Assembly (NCBI GenBank): GCA_028681135.1
Contig: JAQUJC010000022.1
Location: 1 to 44,273, forward strand
DNA from: Kiritimatiellia bacterium
Lineage (GTDB): Bacteria > Verrucomicrobiota > Kiritimatiellia > CAIQIC01 > Lenti-01
Direction of reading: 5' to 3'
Length of the DNA: 44,273 nt
The notes below the pieces were generated by a model that did no database searches, was not told where the DNA came from, and saw only the letters and a list, made by a program, of their open reading frames with translations. A program made the position numbers and the translations under genes. This document shows positions 43,603 through 44,273 of the stretch, piece by piece; the first letter of the stretch is position 1; the number at the start of each line of letters is the position of its first letter.

Positions 43603-44273
43603 TCAGGCCCAGGGGACGATGTTGACGGGATGGCCTTCGAGGAAGGCGCGCAGGTTGCTGGCGGCAATATCGATGAGGCGCTTGCGGGCAGCGGCACTGG
43701 CCCAGGCGATATGAGGGGTAATAAAGCAGCGCGGGGCGGATAGCAGGGGATTATCGGGCGGTGGGGGCTCGGTGGAGAGCACATCCACGGCCGCGCCGGC
43801 GATGCGGTTTTGGTGCAGGGCGTCGGCCAAATCCTGTTCGACGATGAGGGGGCCGCGGGAGGTATTGATCAGGAACGCGCTGGGTTTCATCTGGGCCAGA
43901 CGCTGCGCGTTGACCAGACCCGTGGTCTCGGGGGTGAGCGGGCAGTGCAGGCTGACAACATCGCTTTCGGCAAACAGATGGTCGAGAGAGACATACTCGA
44001 CACCGGAGGGCGGGGGGGTGGACGGATCGCGGCGACAGGCCAGGATGCGCATGCCGAAGGCCTGGCCGATGCGGGCCACGGCCTGGCCGATTTGTCCGAG
44101 GCCGATGATGCCCAGAGTCAAGCCGGCCAGTTCGATCTGAGGGCAGAGCCAATAGCAGTAATCGGGGCTGCGGCTCCAGCCGCCAGCCCGGACATCCGTC
44201 GCGTGCAGCGCCACCTGATTGGTCAGTTCTAGCAACAGGGCAAATGCCTGCTGGGCTACCGTGGCCGTGCTAT
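43603..44273 (-). CDS. D-isomer-specific 2-hydroxyacid dehydrogenase, partial (glycerate dehydrogenase-like)
   Basis: The frame is open to the window edge, so the N-terminus is missing; about 223 residues remain. The interdomain helix reads 'TVAQQAFALLLELTNQVALH', followed by 'SPDYCYWLCPQIELAG', typical of glycerate/hydroxypyruvate reductases. NAD-binding 'GIIGLGQIGQAVARIGQAFG', catalytic Arg in 'LINTSRGPLI', Glu in 'AAVDVLSTEPPPPDNPLL' and His in 'CFITPHIAWAS' are present. It probably reduces hydroxypyruvate or glyoxylate. Upstream context lies outside the window. Confidence 0.9.
   Translation of the reverse strand, partial: STATVAQQAFALLLELTNQVALHATDVRAGGWSRSPDYCYWLCPQIELAGLTLGIIGLGQIGQAVARIGQAFGMRILACRRDPSTPPPSGVEYVSLDHLFAESDVVSLHCPLTPETTGLVNAQRLAQMKPSAFLINTSRGPLIVEQDLADALHQNRIAGAAVDVLSTEPPPPDNPLLSAPRCFITPHIAWASAAARKRLIDIAASNLRAFLEGHPVNIVPWA

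Overview
The window is 44.3 kb of GC-rich chromosomal DNA from a Gram-negative bacterium: it encodes exported proteins with Sec signals, two outer-membrane beta-barrels and a probable lipoprotein. The mix of genes (an archaeal-type NrpR regulator beside gdhA, B12-dependent ribonucleotide reductase with ThyX, orphan trpB, a GxxExxY cassette) and the many palindromic intergenic repeats suggest a PVC-superphylum bacterium, perhaps Kiritimatiellota or a relative. That placement is an inference from memory; there is no rRNA or marker tree here. I see no tRNA, rRNA, CRISPR or intact transposase.

Layout. 1-162: composite palindromic repeat. 163-10438 (minus): TVP38-type membrane protein and M16 protease with overlapping ends, secreted endonuclease I, then a tight run led by an exonuclease carrying a signal peptide, followed by an alpha/beta hydrolase, a small conserved-looking protein, a GT4 glycosyltransferase, an exported chalcone-isomerase-like protein and an exported agmatine-deiminase-like protein. 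10662-13110 (plus): the most unusual part, two tandem Sec-exported proteins with a nucleic-acid-deaminase signature (DTE...PCxxC), followed by an unknown 112-residue protein and an Imm-5-like putative immunity protein. 12967-15511: gdhA and a divergent NrpR-type regulator sharing a dyad-rich intergenic region. 15576-20387 (minus): UPF0316, small membrane protein, DUF368 lipid-carrier transporter, nadB, trpB. 20603-24092 (plus): sugar-type ABC ATPase, 45-residue membrane peptide, pdxJ and nnr, translationally coupled in series.

24442-31243 (minus): two beta-barrel proteins, nrdJ and thyX (deoxynucleotide supply), and a GHL10 glycosidase-like protein whose upstream region carries four TTTTCCA/TGGAAAA dyads. 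31478-32153: GxxExxY cassette bounded by 33-nt inverted repeats, with a truncated extra copy of its head. 32155-37771 (minus): nucleotide-sugar epimerase, a giant GT-C type membrane glycosyltransferase and an unknown membrane protein. 37970-43475 (plus): gapA-pgk-tpiA-secG-solute-binding protein, with intrinsic-terminator-like hairpins after gapA and inside the start of the solute-binding gene. 43603-44273 (minus): 2-hydroxyacid dehydrogenase cut by the window edge.

Main theme: the 3.6-13.1 kb stretch encodes an unusual number of exported nucleic-acid-acting enzymes (endonuclease I, DEDDh exonuclease, two deaminase-fold proteins) with candidate immunity genes. I infer a stand-alone, Sec-exported deaminase/immunity locus; no activity can be demonstrated from sequence alone.
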